A stretch of 64,000 nucleotides of DNA from Serinibacter salmoneus (GCF_002563925.1 NZ_PDJD01000001.1:2982973-3046972); one strand, 5' to 3'; numbered from the stretch's first letter, positions 52,962 through 61,861 are shown. Numbers and translations are program-made. The notes: generated from the sequence alone by a model not told the origin.

Positions 52962-54409
52962 GCGCGATCACCCGCCGCCGCTCGGGGCCCGGTTGCCACG
53001 CCGGGGCCGCCGACACCCTGGCCTGGTCCGGCGCCCGGGACCGTGGCCGGCACACCCTCGGGCACCCCGGGGCGCCGCGCGCCGTCGGAGATGCGCATCA
53101 GCAGGGCCACGATCACCCAGTTGGCCAGCAACGAGGACCCGCCGGCGGCGAGGAACGGCATGGTCAGCCCCGACAGCGGGATCACACGGGTCACGCCGCC
53201 CACCACGATGAAGACCTGCAGGGCGATGACGAACGCGAGGCCGCTGGCCAGGAGCTTGCCGAACCCGTCCCGTACCCCGATCGCGATCCGCAGCCCGCGC
53301 TGCGCCATGATCAGGTAGAGCAGCAGGATCGCCACGATCCCGGTCAGGCCCAGCTCCTCCGCCAGGCTCGCCACGATCATGTCCGCGTTCGCGGAGTAGG
53401 TCAGGGTCGGATAGCCCTCACCCCACCCGGTGCCGAAGAGTCCGCCGCCGGCCATCCCGAACAGGCCCGAGACGATCTGGCCGGAGCCGCCCGGCGACCG
53501 GTTGTACACCTCGGGGTCCAGGGCGTGGAGCCACACATCGAAGCGTGCCTCCACGTACCCCACGTTCATCGCCACCAGGGCCACCCCACCCACGCTGAGC
53601 AGCACGCCGATGATCACCCACGAGAGGCGCTCGGTGGCCACGTAGAGCATCGCGATGAACAGCCCGAACAGCAGGATGGAGGTGCCCAGTTCGCGCTGGA
53701 ACAGCAGCACCACGATGCTCAGCGCCCAGGCCAGCAGGATCGGGCCGAGGTCCCGCATCCGGGGCAGCGTGAGGCCGAGCACCTTCTTTCCCGCCAGGGT
53801 GAGGGTGTCGCGGTGGGTCACGAGGTACCCGGCGAAGAAGATCGCGAACGCGATCTTCGCGAGCTCCGCCGGCTGGAAGGAGAACCCGCCGATCCCGATC
53901 CACAGCCGCGACCCGTTGATCTCGCGACCGATCCCGGGCGCCAGGGGCAGGAGGAGGAGCACGAGGCCGGCCACGAGGGAGGTCCAGGTGTAACGCCGCA
54001 GCGTGCGGTGGTCACGCAGCAGGATCAGCACCGCGAACCCGCACACGGCCCCGACCACCATCCACATCATGTGCCGCGAAGGGTCCACGTCCCAGCCCGG
54101 CACGTTCACCCGGTTGTTCAGCGTGATGTGCACGCGGGTGATCATCGTCAGGCCGATGCCGTTGAGCGCCACCACCACCGGCAGCAGCACAGGATCGGCG
54201 TACGGGGCACGCCAGCGCAGCACGAGGTGCCCGGCCAGGCCGAGCCCGGCCAGCAGGAGCGCGTAGGTGAGGAGGTAGTCGGGCACCTGACCGTCCAGGG
54301 CCAGCCCGACCTGCCAGGTGCCGTAGACCCCGATCGCCACCGCGGGCAGCAGGAGCGCCAGTTCGGTCCACCGCCCCGTGCGGGGGGTGATCTGCATGAC
54401 GGTCGCCAT
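52958..54409 (-). CDS. rodA: SEDS-family peptidoglycan glycosyltransferase RodA/FtsW
   Basis: A 483-residue polytopic protein with about 12 helices. The SEDS signature is INGSRLWIGIGGFSFQPAELAKIAFAIFFAGYL, with GEGYPTLTYSANADMIVASLAEELGLTG and GVTRVIPLSGLTMPFLAAGGSSLLANW further on. It polymerises lipid II into glycan and works with PbpA. A C-terminal cytoplasmic tail is Gly/Pro-rich. The ATG shares one base with the pstP stop; a Met at codon 5 is an alternative start. Confidence 0.96.
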   Translation of the reverse strand: MATVMQITPRTGRWTELALLLPAVAIGVYGTWQVGLALDGQVPDYLLTYALLLAGLGLAGHLVLRWRAPYADPVLLPVVVALNGIGLTMITRVHITLNNRVNVPGWDVDPSRHMMWMVVGAVCGFAVLILLRDHRTLRRYTWTSLVAGLVLLLLPLAPGIGREINGSRLWIGIGGFSFQPAELAKIAFAIFFAGYLVTHRDTLTLAGKKVLGLTLPRMRDLGPILLAWALSIVVLLFQRELGTSILLFGLFIAMLYVATERLSWVIIGVLLSVGGVALVAMNVGYVEARFDVWLHALDPEVYNRSPGGSGQIVSGLFGMAGGGLFGTGWGEGYPTLTYSANADMIVASLAEELGLTGIVAILLLYLIMAQRGLRIAIGVRDGFGKLLASGLAFVIALQVFIVVGGVTRVIPLSGLTMPFLAAGGSSLLANWVIVALLMRISDGARRPGVPEGVPATVPGAGPGQGVGGPGVATGPRAAAGDRA

Positions 54410-55665
54410 CAGCCCTCCCCGCTCTGGTCCTGGGCCTGGTCCTGTTCCTGCTCCTGGGCCTGCTCCCGCAGGCTCTCCACCACGGCGCGTGCCTCGGCCA
54501 GGGTGGCGTCACCGGAGGTGATGCCGTCCTGCAGTCGGGTGCGAGCAAAGGAGGGCAGATCCTCCAGGCGGATGTCGGTCTCCTCCAGCACCTCGTTCAG
54601 GATCATCGGACCGACCTCCTGCGGGATGCCGCGGTAGATCGCCACCGACCCCTGCGACTCCCCCACGAAGTACTGCGTCTGGGTCCAGGAGTACCCCAGG
54701 AACCCGGCCACGACGAGCGCGACCAGCAGCACGGCCGCGATGATCGCCTGCCACCATCGGCGCCGGCGGCGAGCCGGATCGCGCCGGGGCGCCGCGTCGT
54801 CCGCCGCTGCGGGGCGCGCCAGGAGGGCGGCGGCGCGTCCGGCCGCACCACCCACACCCTTGGAGGGCTTGAGCCAGTGCTCGGTGGCGGCACCGACCAC
54901 CTGCGGGGTCGTCTCGGGTGCGCGCCCGTCCTTCACGTCGTCCAGTTCGACCACGTCAGCCAACACGACGGTGACGTTGTCCGGACCGCCGGCGCGCAAC
55001 GCGAGGTCCACCAGGTCGTCCGCGCACTGCCCCGGATCGACCACCGAGGTCAGCACGTCCTCGATCGTCTCCGCGCTGACGTAGGACGACAGCCCGTCCG
55101 AGCACAACAGGAACCGGTCACCCGCGCGCAACTCCCGCAGTGACTCGTCCAGGTCCACGCCCAGGTCGTGGTCACCCAGCACCCGCATCACCACCGAGCG
55201 GTGGGGATGCTGCTCGGCCTCCTCCGGGTCGAGTTGTCCGAGGTCCACCAGGTGCTGCACGTAGGTGTGGTCGGTGGTCAGCCGGGTGACCTCACCCGCG
55301 CGCACCAGGTAGGCGCGGGAGTCACCGATGTGCGCCATCGCGAGCCGCTTACCGGAGCGCAGCGCGGCGATCACGGTGGAGCCGAGTCCCTGCAGTTCAG
55401 GGTCCGCGAGCGCCTTGGTGCGCAGCTCCGTGTAGGCCTCCGCGACGGCATCACGCAGCAGGGCGAGCAGGTCCCCCGCGTGGGACTCGCCGTCGAGCGG
55501 TGCGAGGTGGGCGATCGCGATGGAGGAGGCGACGTCACCGCCCTGCGGGCCACCCATGCCGTCGGCGAGGACCAGCAGGTGCGGCCCGGCGTACCCGGAG
55601 TCCTGGTTGGTCTCACGCAACAACCCGACGTCGGAGCGCGCGGCATAGGAGAAGGCCAGGACCAC
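54409..55665 (-). CDS. pstP: PP2C-type phosphatase PstP
   Basis: A 418-residue membrane phosphatase that reverses PknA/PknB signals. The PP2C domain (1-235) shows SDVGLLRETNQDS, VLADGMGGPQGGD, MAHIGDSRAYLVR, LLCSDGLSSYV and GPDNVTVVLAD. A basic linker leads to one helix (IIAAVLLVALVVAGFLGYSW) and an external domain ending in a Gln/Glu-rich tail (EQAQEQEQDQAQDQSGEG). The GTG start shares one base with the fhaB TAG. Confidence 0.95.
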   Translation of the reverse strand: MVLAFSYAARSDVGLLRETNQDSGYAGPHLLVLADGMGGPQGGDVASSIAIAHLAPLDGESHAGDLLALLRDAVAEAYTELRTKALADPELQGLGSTVIAALRSGKRLAMAHIGDSRAYLVRAGEVTRLTTDHTYVQHLVDLGQLDPEEAEQHPHRSVVMRVLGDHDLGVDLDESLRELRAGDRFLLCSDGLSSYVSAETIEDVLTSVVDPGQCADDLVDLALRAGGPDNVTVVLADVVELDDVKDGRAPETTPQVVGAATEHWLKPSKGVGGAAGRAAALLARPAAADDAAPRRDPARRRRRWWQAIIAAVLLVALVVAGFLGYSWTQTQYFVGESQGSVAIYRGIPQEVGPMILNEVLEETDIRLEDLPSFARTRLQDGITSGDATLAEARAVVESLREQAQEQEQDQAQDQSGEG

Positions 55666-56156
55666 TAGAGCCTCAGTTCCAGCACGGTCTTGCCGACCCG
55701 CAGCGGCATGTTCAGGTCCATGGGGACCGCATCGCCCACCCGCTCCTCACCGAGCCAGGTCCCATTGGTGGAGCCGAGGTCCTCCACGAACCAGCGGCCG
55801 TCGTGGGGGAAGATCCGGGCGTGCCTGCCGGAGGCGTAGTCGTCGTCGACCACGAGCGTGCAGGAGGGGGCGCGGCCGATGAGGACCGCGGACGTGCTCA
55901 GGCTGAGCTGGGTGCCGCGCAGTGGGCCCTCCAGCACCAGCAGCGTCACCGGGACGGAGCGTGCGGAGGGCTCCTCGCCGTCTGCCTCCACCGCCACCGG
56001 TGGGGAACGCCGGCGCAGTCCCTTCTTGCCCGCCGTACGAGCCGCCACGCGCGTGCCGAAGACGTCTCGGCGCAGCGCGTTGATGCACCACAACACCAGG
56101 AGCCACAGGAGCACGAGATAGCTCAGGCGCAGCAGTGAGAGGACCAGTTCGCTCAC
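55665..56156 (-). CDS. fhaB: FHA-domain protein FhaB (FipA)
   Basis: A 163-residue protein with an N-terminal membrane helix (LLRLSYLVLLWLLVLWCINAL), a basic linker and one C-terminal FHA domain: LIGRAPSCTLVVDDDYASGRHARI and DLGSTNGTWLG. The FHA reads phosphothreonine on kinases or cell-wall partners; in mycobacteria FhaB/FipA links FtsZ and FtsQ. GTG start overlapping the fhaA stop by 4 bases. Confidence 0.95.
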   Translation of the reverse strand: MSELVLSLLRLSYLVLLWLLVLWCINALRRDVFGTRVAARTAGKKGLRRRSPPVAVEADGEEPSARSVPVTLLVLEGPLRGTQLSLSTSAVLIGRAPSCTLVVDDDYASGRHARIFPHDGRWFVEDLGSTNGTWLGEERVGDAVPMDLNMPLRVGKTVLELRL

Positions 56157-56887
56157 GCGATTGCGTCCCGGCCGGTGTAGAACATGAAGCGGGTGCGGCC
56201 GAACGTCACAGTATTGCCGTTCACGAGAGTGGCAGCCGTGATGCGGTTGCCCTCCACGAAGGTCCCGTTCGTGGAGCCGAGATCGGTCAGGATGACCCCG
56301 CGCGGGGTGCGGCGCAACTCGAGGTGACGACGGGAGACGCCCGTGTCGTCCACCACGATGTCCGCCTCCGCTCCGCGGCCCAGGACGGTGACATCGCTGG
56401 TCAGCACGTACCGCGCGCCGTCGATGTCGATCACGGGCAGCGGCTCGGGCGCGCGGGGCGCGGGCGCGGCGGCCCCGCCCGGCGTGGATGCGGCGGCCTC
56501 GGGCGAACCCTCGGACCGCTTGGTGGAGGAACGCACGCGGAAACGTCCGGTCTCCAACTCCCCCTCGGCGGCGAACTGCACCGACAGCGGACCCACGATG
56601 GAGTAACCCTGCTCGCGCGCGTAGTCCGCCGCGGAGGACACGATCTCCTGGGCGAGGGCGTCAGACCCCCACTCCTCCACGCGCTCGTAGTCGCTCTCAC
56701 CGAGCTCGACCTCGAACACGTTCGGGACCACGGTGCGGCCCTGACTGAACGCGGCCGCGCGGTCGTCCATGTCGCGGTGGATGGCGCTGGCGATCTCGAC
56801 GGGCTTCACCTCGGACTTGAAGGCCTTGGCGAAGGCGCCCGAGACCACGCGCTCCACGCCCTTCTCGAACCTGTCCATCACGCCCAT
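56153..56887 (-). CDS. fhaA: DUF3662 and FHA-domain protein FhaA
   Basis: A 244-residue cytoplasmic adaptor, shorter than mycobacterial FhaA because the linker is brief. The N-terminal DUF3662 domain starts MGVMDRFEKGVERVVSGAFA and contains EVKPVEIASAIHRDMDD; the C-terminal FHA domain has VLGRGAEADIVVDDTGVSRRH and DLGSTNGTFVEG. FhaA binds the phosphorylated pseudokinase domain of MurJ in mycobacteria and regulates peptidoglycan synthesis. AAGGAGG lies 6 bases before the ATG. First gene of the seven-gene operon running to pknB. Confidence 0.95.
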   Translation of the reverse strand: MGVMDRFEKGVERVVSGAFAKAFKSEVKPVEIASAIHRDMDDRAAAFSQGRTVVPNVFEVELGESDYERVEEWGSDALAQEIVSSAADYAREQGYSIVGPLSVQFAAEGELETGRFRVRSSTKRSEGSPEAAASTPGGAAAPAPRAPEPLPVIDIDGARYVLTSDVTVLGRGAEADIVVDDTGVSRRHLELRRTPRGVILTDLGSTNGTFVEGNRITAATLVNGNTVTFGRTRFMFYTGRDAIA

Positions 56888-56915
56888 CGCACGCCTCCTT
56901 CCGTTCGGCCTCCTC

Positions 56916-56940
56916 GCGCCACGAGGTCACCTCGTGGCGC
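56916..56940 (-). promoter_or_regulatory. Perfect 25-bp palindrome in the leader of the fhaA-pknB operon
   Basis: GCGCCACGAGGT and ACCTCGTGGCGC are separated by a single C, 28 bases before the fhaA ATG. A one-base centre is too tight for an RNA hairpin loop unless inner pairs open, which favours a dimeric protein operator; an attenuator stem is the alternative. Confidence 0.6.
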
Positions 56941-57082
56941 ACGTCACGACTCCCGGACCATGGTAACGGCGAGATCACGTGGGGGAGGTGCCGGTGGTGG
57001 GGAGGTGTCGTGAGCGATTCGGCCGACGCCGCCGGGCCGTGGTAGAGTCCTCGAGGTTGAGCGACGGGAGTCGCGCAGCAAC

Positions 57083-57169
57083 GCGCAAGTGGCGGAATAG
57101 GCAGACGCGCACGGTTCAGGTCCGTGTGCCCGAAAGGGCGTGGGGGTTCAACTCCCCCCTTGCGCACCA
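57083..57169 (+). tRNA. tRNA-Leu (anticodon CAG)
   Basis: An 87-nt class II tRNA including encoded CCA. The acceptor GCGCAAG pairs with CTTGCGC; the anticodon loop TTCAGGT gives CAG, reading CUG codons. A long variable arm (GCCCGAAAGGGC) and T-loop GGTTCAACTC are present. In M. tuberculosis leuT also follows fhaA. A -10-like TAGAGT lies 34 bases upstream. Its 3' 26 bases are part of the island direct repeat. Confidence 0.97.
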
Positions 57170-57244
57170 CACACGAACGGCGGAATCCCAACGAAAACTG
57201 GGGTTCCGCCGTCGTCATTCCCGGGGTGATGTACCAATCCGATG
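57144..57244 (+). repeat. attL-like direct repeat (101 bp)
   Basis: Identical to 62206-62306 except at 57217 (A versus G): 100 of 101 positions. It begins in the T-arm of tRNA-Leu, includes its 3' end and the downstream hairpin, and ends at CCGATG. This copy completes the functional tRNA gene. Confidence 0.95.
57177..57212 (+). terminator. Terminator hairpin of tRNA-Leu (duplicated with the island)
   Basis: ACGGCGGAATCCCA pairs with TGGGGTTCCGCCGT (one G-T wobble) around ACGAAAAC, 7 bases after the tRNA. The same hairpin recurs at 62239-62274 in the right repeat. Confidence 0.75.
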
Positions 57245-57519
57245 TACCAAACCCACTCCACGGCAAGTGAGTACACCTGAGAGCAGGTAGGACCAGGTAG
57301 TGGTAGGGGGTATACGCACGGGCGCACCCTCGCCCTCATCGGCCCCGTCGTCCACATCGGCCCCTCTTGCCCGGGAGGATGGGACAACCTGCCTGCGGAG
57401 TCCCGGCAGGTTTGGATGTGGGCGCGCTGAGGTACTAATGGTCCCCGAATGTCAACGAACAGACCGCGCTAGAGTCAAGAAGTGTCAGATACTCACTAGC
57501 GAGACCAGGGGGCAGCACA
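57245..57519. other. Left non-coding margin of the island
   Basis: No credible gene. It holds a small hairpin AACCTGCC/GGCAGGTT (57386-57412), AT-richer DNA with possible promoter elements (TAGAGT near 57471), and the AGGGGG ribosome site of the first island gene. A relic of an integrase was looked for in all frames and not recognised. Confidence 0.6.
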
Positions 57520-58455
57520 GTGAAGGCCGAGCAACTGCGGGCTGCGGCGCTCAAACGATGGGCGTGGCGCACTGAGACCCGGTACCAAATCATCAACACC
57601 GACATTGACGGCCTACTCGCCGCCGCGAAACTGCACGATCACTTCGGCTGGCCCGTCATCGGCTTCAATGACCTCACGACCATCTGGGTCGAAGAGACAC
57701 ACCAAGGCCGCACCCCCAAGTCTCAGGTCGCGTGGGTTGACCTCGCGATGTGCCGCCCCGGGGACCGCTGCATCGACCAGCACGTCGTCGCCCGTACCGC
57801 GCAGGAAGCAAGCGTGATCGAAGCGCACGGGCACTCCGTGAACCCCAACCTCATCGCGGGCAGGTATCAGAACGATCTCTACAAGGAGAAGTATCCGTTC
57901 GGCACCTATCAGTGGGTGTCGTGGCTCCTCGGTGAGGATGAACGGCGCGGCGACCCTGCCATAGACAGGATCGGCGCTGGCCTCGCCTGGATGCCAGACG
58001 GGCCATCTATCTCCATGGGCAAGTACAAGACGAACGTGCTGAACTGGGCGTGCGAATTGATGCCCGGCAGCATCCTGCATCCCGGCGCTCGACTCGCCGA
58101 CACACCATCCTTCACCCCCCGGGCGTGGGTAGCGGAAGCAAAGCAGTACCTGACTCGTGCGTCCGGGGTTTGCACCAACTGGGGAGAGAGTGACCAGTGG
58201 AGCCAGCCACCCGGGGAGCAGGTCCCCCGGCGAGACGACATGCAGGCGCTACTCGACGCCATCACCCGCCACTACGGGTGGAAGCGACTAACCCTGCCCA
58301 GCAGGTACGTCGCCACGCGAGGGAGTCGCGACTGGGATGGCGTGCCACCCGGCTGGCCCCAGTCTGCGGGCGCGTCCGGCGTCATCTCAGCCGCGGCGAT
58401 CACGGGGAAGAAGTGGTCATGGACCACCGCAGTGGACACCAGGGCGCGATCCTGA
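57520..58455 (+). CDS. DHH-phosphoesterase-like protein of the island
   Basis: A 311-residue protein of no named family. RYQIINTDIDGLLAAAKLHD (D28, D30) resembles DHH motif I, VAWVDLAMCRP supplies another aspartate (D74), and RCIDQHVV (D86, H88) stands where DHH proteins have their DHH triad, here D-Q-H. This suggests a metal-dependent phosphoesterase related to NrnA/RecJ; the match is by eye. The GTG at 57520 follows CAGGGGG. It precedes the methyltransferase gene on the same strand (85 bases), so it may be a nuclease or signalling component of the same defence module. Confidence 0.6.
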   Translation: MKAEQLRAAALKRWAWRTETRYQIINTDIDGLLAAAKLHDHFGWPVIGFNDLTTIWVEETHQGRTPKSQVAWVDLAMCRPGDRCIDQHVVARTAQEASVIEAHGHSVNPNLIAGRYQNDLYKEKYPFGTYQWVSWLLGEDERRGDPAIDRIGAGLAWMPDGPSISMGKYKTNVLNWACELMPGSILHPGARLADTPSFTPRAWVAEAKQYLTRASGVCTNWGESDQWSQPPGEQVPRRDDMQALLDAITRHYGWKRLTLPSRYVATRGSRDWDGVPPGWPQSAGASGVISAAAITGKKWSWTTAVDTRARS

Positions 58456-58540
58456 GCCGCGTCGTGTCGGTACTTGCGCAACCACGAGCTACCTGGTTAG
58501 CTCGTACACACGTATGACCCCTTGCACTGCGGAGACGACC

Positions 58541-59971
58541 ATGACCGAGCCCACCGCCACCTACGCCGACCTCTTCGCGGGCATCGGCGGGTTCGCCGCC
58601 GTCCTCCAAGCCCTCGGGGTCCATCACGCCTACGCCGTGGAAATCGACAAGGCCGCAGCCACCACCTACGCCCGCAACTGGGGGCATGACCCGCTGGGTG
58701 ACGTCACCGTCGACACCGCCGACATCACCACCCGCGTCTCCGCCCACACCATCCTCACCGGCGGCTTCCCTTGCCAGCCGTTCAGCAAGTCCGGCGCTCA
58801 GCGCGGCATGGACGAGACCCGCGGCACCCTCTTCCACGACATCATGAAGATCGTCCAGGCGCGGCGTCCACCGATGATCCTGCTAGAGAACGTCCGCAAC
58901 CTGATCGGCCCCCGCCACGCGCACGAGTGGGCATTGATCATCGACCTCCTCCGGGAAGCCGGCTATCAGGTCAGCGACCAGCCGGCCATCGTCTCCCCGC
59001 ACCAGATCAAGCCCGAGTACGGGGGCGCGCCACAGGTGCGCGAGCGGGTCTTCATCACCGCCACGCTCGTCCCCGAGGGACGCGTGGCGGACCCCACGGT
59101 CGGTCCCGTCACCATCCTGGATGAGGCACGCATGGACCGGGAGTGGGACCTCAACCTCGACCTCCCCCTCCTCACGGTCGACGCACAGCACGACCTCACG
59201 GGCACCGAACTGTCGGATAGTGAGGTCGCGTGGATCGACCACTGGGAATCGTGGGTGCAGGCAGTCCGTGTCCTGTACGCGGCAGAGGCCGACCGTGACG
59301 GAGCACCCGCGAAGCGCCTGCCCGGCTTCCCGATCTGGGCGCACGTATGGACAACCAGCGACCGCAAGCGGCGCGCGCTCATGGCCCCCGGCGGCGTCCG
59401 GGTACCCGCCTGGAAGGCGAACTTCCTCACCAAGAACTGGGACCTCTACGACGGGCTACGTGCCCGGGGCCTGGGCGACTGGCTCGATCAGTGGCTACGG
59501 GTCACCCGCACGTTCCCGGAGTCACGCCAGAAGCTCGAGTGGCAGGCGCAGGACACCGAGCACCTGTGGGACTGTGCGATGAGTCTGCGTCCCTCAGGTA
59601 TCCGCGCCAAGCGCATGACCCACCTGCCTGCGCTGGTCGCGATCACCCAGACCCCCATCCTGGGTCCGAAGCGACGCCGCCTGGCACCCCGGGAAGCAGC
59701 ACGCATGCAGGGCCTGCCCGACAACTACGACTTCGGCGGCCAGCGCAACGCCGCGACGTTCAAGCAGTTGGGCAACGGCGTCAACGCGGGCGTGGTGTGG
59801 AACGTGTTGCGCGCCCACGTTGCCCGCGACCGCGACCTGCTGATGGCCAACGGCGCCGCCAAGATCGTGGAGGCCGTGGACGCCGGCCCTGACGACCTGA
59901 CTCACCAGATCGCGCAGGTCCTCACCAACCGGAAGACCCATGCCGACGCTGATGCGAAGGTTGGGGCGTGA
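58541..59971 (+). CDS. DNA C5-cytosine methyltransferase
   Basis: A 476-residue m5C methyltransferase with all main motifs in order: I YADLFAGIGGFAAVLQALG (about 6-24), IV GGFPCQPFSKSG (catalytic Cys about 77), VI ENVRNL, VIII QVRERVFITA, a target-recognition region of about 200 residues, IX in RRRLAPREAARMQGLPDNYDF and X QLGNGVNAGVVWNVL. It methylates cytosine in a specific duplex site, either protecting from the partner nuclease or acting alone. The ATG at 58541 has GGAG 6 bases upstream. The frame opens far earlier, inside the upstream gene, without family similarity. Its TGA is 1 base from the IS target site. Confidence 0.95.
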   Translation: MTEPTATYADLFAGIGGFAAVLQALGVHHAYAVEIDKAAATTYARNWGHDPLGDVTVDTADITTRVSAHTILTGGFPCQPFSKSGAQRGMDETRGTLFHDIMKIVQARRPPMILLENVRNLIGPRHAHEWALIIDLLREAGYQVSDQPAIVSPHQIKPEYGGAPQVRERVFITATLVPEGRVADPTVGPVTILDEARMDREWDLNLDLPLLTVDAQHDLTGTELSDSEVAWIDHWESWVQAVRVLYAAEADRDGAPAKRLPGFPIWAHVWTTSDRKRRALMAPGGVRVPAWKANFLTKNWDLYDGLRARGLGDWLDQWLRVTRTFPESRQKLEWQAQDTEHLWDCAMSLRPSGIRAKRMTHLPALVAITQTPILGPKRRRLAPREAARMQGLPDNYDFGGQRNAATFKQLGNGVNAGVVWNVLRAHVARDRDLLMANGAAKIVEAVDAGPDDLTHQIAQVLTNRKTHADADAKVGA

Positions 59972-59977
59972 CCTAGG
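59972..59977. repeat. Target-site duplication of IS481 element, left copy
   Basis: CCTAGG here and at 61041-61046. IS481 elements favour NCTAGN targets and duplicate them. The CTA in this copy, read on the minus strand, is the TAG stop of the transposase. Confidence 0.9.
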
Positions 59978-60947
59978 TGTACTGACCCGTGGGGTTGTTG
60001 ACGCGGTCGATGGGGCGTTGACCGCGGATGCCGAGGTGGGGTCGTTCTAGGTTGTAGTGCTCGAGCCAGGTTGGCAAGGCTGCTGCTCGGTCGGTGTTGC
60101 TGGTCCAGACCTGGGTGTAGGCCCACTCGGTGACCAGGGTGCGGTTGAGACGTTCGACTTTGCCGTTGGTCCAGGGGCAGTGGGGGCGGATGAACTTCTG
60201 CTTCGCTCCCAGCATGGCGACCGCGCTGATGAAGGCTGTGCCGCGGCGGTAGGCCAGGGCGTTGTCGGTGATGACTCGTTCGATCCGTGTGATGCCGTGG
60301 GTGGCGAAGTAGGCCGCGGCGTTGGTCAGGAACTGGGCGCAGGTGGCGGTGTTCTCGTCGGGGTGGATCTCGGCGTAGGCGAGCCGGGTGTGGTCATCGA
60401 TCGCGGCGTGGACGTAGTCGTAGCCGTTCCCGCGTCCGCGAACCTGTTCGCGGCGGCCGTGGGCACGCCAGCCACCGCCGCTGGGGATGCGCCCGAGCTT
60501 CTTCACGTCCACGTGGATCAACGAGCCGGGGTAGGCGTGCTCGTAGCGCTGAGCGCTGCGGCGCCGGGCCCTGATGACCTGGCCCGTGAGCGGGTCGCAC
60601 TCGGACAGACGTGGGGTGTGGTGACGAGCCAGGACCCGGCCAACGGTCGAGGCGGGCAGGCCGAGGCGGCGTGCGATCCAGACCGGGCCACGGCGGCTCA
60701 GGAGGCGCTCGATCCGGATCCGGGTCTCGATGCAGGCCGGGGTTCGTCCCGGGTGGCTGTGGGCCACGCTCGAGCGGTCCTGAAGACCGGGTAGTCCTTC
60801 GGTCTGGAATCGTCGCCACCAGCGCCAGGCCGTGGTGCGGGAGACACCCATCTCGGCCGCGACATGAGCCACTGCTCGACCGGATCCGATCCGTTGCACC
60901 ATCGTGAGCCTGCCGGCAGGGGTCAGCCGGGCGTTAGCGTGAGACAC
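59973..60947 (-). CDS. IS481 family transposase
   Basis: A 324-residue intact DDE transposase. The N-terminal helix-turn-helix is VAHVAAEMGVSRTTAWRWWRRF with the LPGLQDRSS linker; the catalytic residues are D147 (LIHVDVKKLG), D228 (VITDNALAYR) and E265 (WTNGKVERLNRT). It ends exactly in the target duplication, which supplies its TAG stop. No frameshift or truncation, so the copy is probably active. Confidence 0.96.
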   Translation of the reverse strand: MSHANARLTPAGRLTMVQRIGSGRAVAHVAAEMGVSRTTAWRWWRRFQTEGLPGLQDRSSVAHSHPGRTPACIETRIRIERLLSRRGPVWIARRLGLPASTVGRVLARHHTPRLSECDPLTGQVIRARRRSAQRYEHAYPGSLIHVDVKKLGRIPSGGGWRAHGRREQVRGRGNGYDYVHAAIDDHTRLAYAEIHPDENTATCAQFLTNAAAYFATHGITRIERVITDNALAYRRGTAFISAVAMLGAKQKFIRPHCPWTNGKVERLNRTLVTEWAYTQVWTSNTDRAAALPTWLEHYNLERPHLGIRGQRPIDRVNNPTGQYT

Positions 60948-61040
60948 GAGAGACCTCCGTTGATCGATCTGGGCACTTTCAGCAGTCCCAACTCGACACG
61001 GAGGTCTCTCGCTACGTCAACAACCCTCCTGGTCAGTACA
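59978..61040 (-). mobile_element. IS481-family insertion sequence, complete
   Basis: A 1063-bp element. The left end TGTACTGACC and the right end GGTCAGTACA are perfect complements; the inverted repeat continues with GGGTTGTTGAC on both sides. It is flanked by 6-bp CCTAGG duplications. It separates two island genes that would otherwise be almost touching tail to tail. Confidence 0.95.
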
Positions 61041-61041
61041 C

Positions 61042-61800
61042 CTAGGAGCCGGTCACCTTCGACAGCAGCGCGCTGAACTGGTCCTCGCTGATCTGACCGC
61101 TGTCCCTCAAAGCGATCAGAGCGTTGACGTCTCCCACCACCCCGGTCTGCTGGGGCTTCGCGGCCTGGAACATGCCCGCCAGACGGGGGAACCTCTCCGG
61201 GGTTGCGATGGTCTCCGTGTAGGCCAAGAACGGATTCTCGCGGCCTCGGCCCTCGTTCACTGGGGCCTCTAGGGCGGCAACACACTCAGGGTGATCAGTC
61301 GCATGCCGGGCCACCACCCCGAACGGCAGGACGACCGCATCAGATTTCGCCCGGGCCATTGATGCAGCCGCGACATGGGTGTCGGGGTCGATGAACACCA
61401 AGCCGGGCAGGTGGGGGGAGACGAAGACGGTGGGTTCGGTGAAGCCTCGCCCGCTCCCGCCGAGGCCGTTCGTGAGGCGGTACTCGCCCTTGGACTTCGC
61501 GGTCTGCGCCTTCACGCTCCACATCCCACGGGCGGCGTTCTGCAAGTCGACCAGGTCGAAACCGTTGACGCCGTGCCCGCCGGGGATGGTGAGGACACCG
61601 AGTGACCATGCGGCGGCTGCGATGAGCCACTCCACTGCGGCACCCACCACGAACCTGTTGCCCCTATCGGCGGGGTCGACCCTGTCGACGTTGACTCGCA
61701 TCGCGGCTTCAAGTTCGCGGCGTAGGCCCGTGTCGGCGGCGAGTCCGTCGCGCACCTGGTCGAACTGGGTGGAGCCGGAGGTCGTGGTGGCGGGGGGCAC
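61042..61800 (-). CDS. Putative restriction endonuclease-like protein with SHOCT-like C-terminus
   Basis: A 252-residue protein of no named family. HGVNGFDLVDLQ (D82, D85) followed 11 residues later by WSVKAQTAK (K97) fits the D-x(n)-xxK core of PD-(D/E)XK nucleases, although the expected Glu/Asp is Ser. The last 30 residues (DVNALIALRDSGQISEDQFS onward) resemble a SHOCT oligomerisation module. It is convergent with the methyltransferase gene; before IS insertion the two stops were 1 base apart, as expected for an R-M pair. The GTG start lacks a strong ribosome site. A type II endonuclease is inferred. Confidence 0.55.
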   Translation of the reverse strand: MPPATTTSGSTQFDQVRDGLAADTGLRRELEAAMRVNVDRVDPADRGNRFVVGAAVEWLIAAAAWSLGVLTIPGGHGVNGFDLVDLQNAARGMWSVKAQTAKSKGEYRLTNGLGGSGRGFTEPTVFVSPHLPGLVFIDPDTHVAAASMARAKSDAVVLPFGVVARHATDHPECVAALEAPVNEGRGRENPFLAYTETIATPERFPRLAGMFQAAKPQQTGVVGDVNALIALRDSGQISEDQFSALLSKVTGS

Positions 61801-61861
61801 ATCCCGACCCTAGCGGTAGGGGCTGTTTCCGCCCATGGAGAATCGCCATAACTGCAGGTAC

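Noticed and set aside
57300-57575. Possible 91-residue protein at the left edge of the island
   Set aside because: Low-complexity Pro/Ser/Arg translation, no ribosome site, and overlap with the better supported GTG-started gene.
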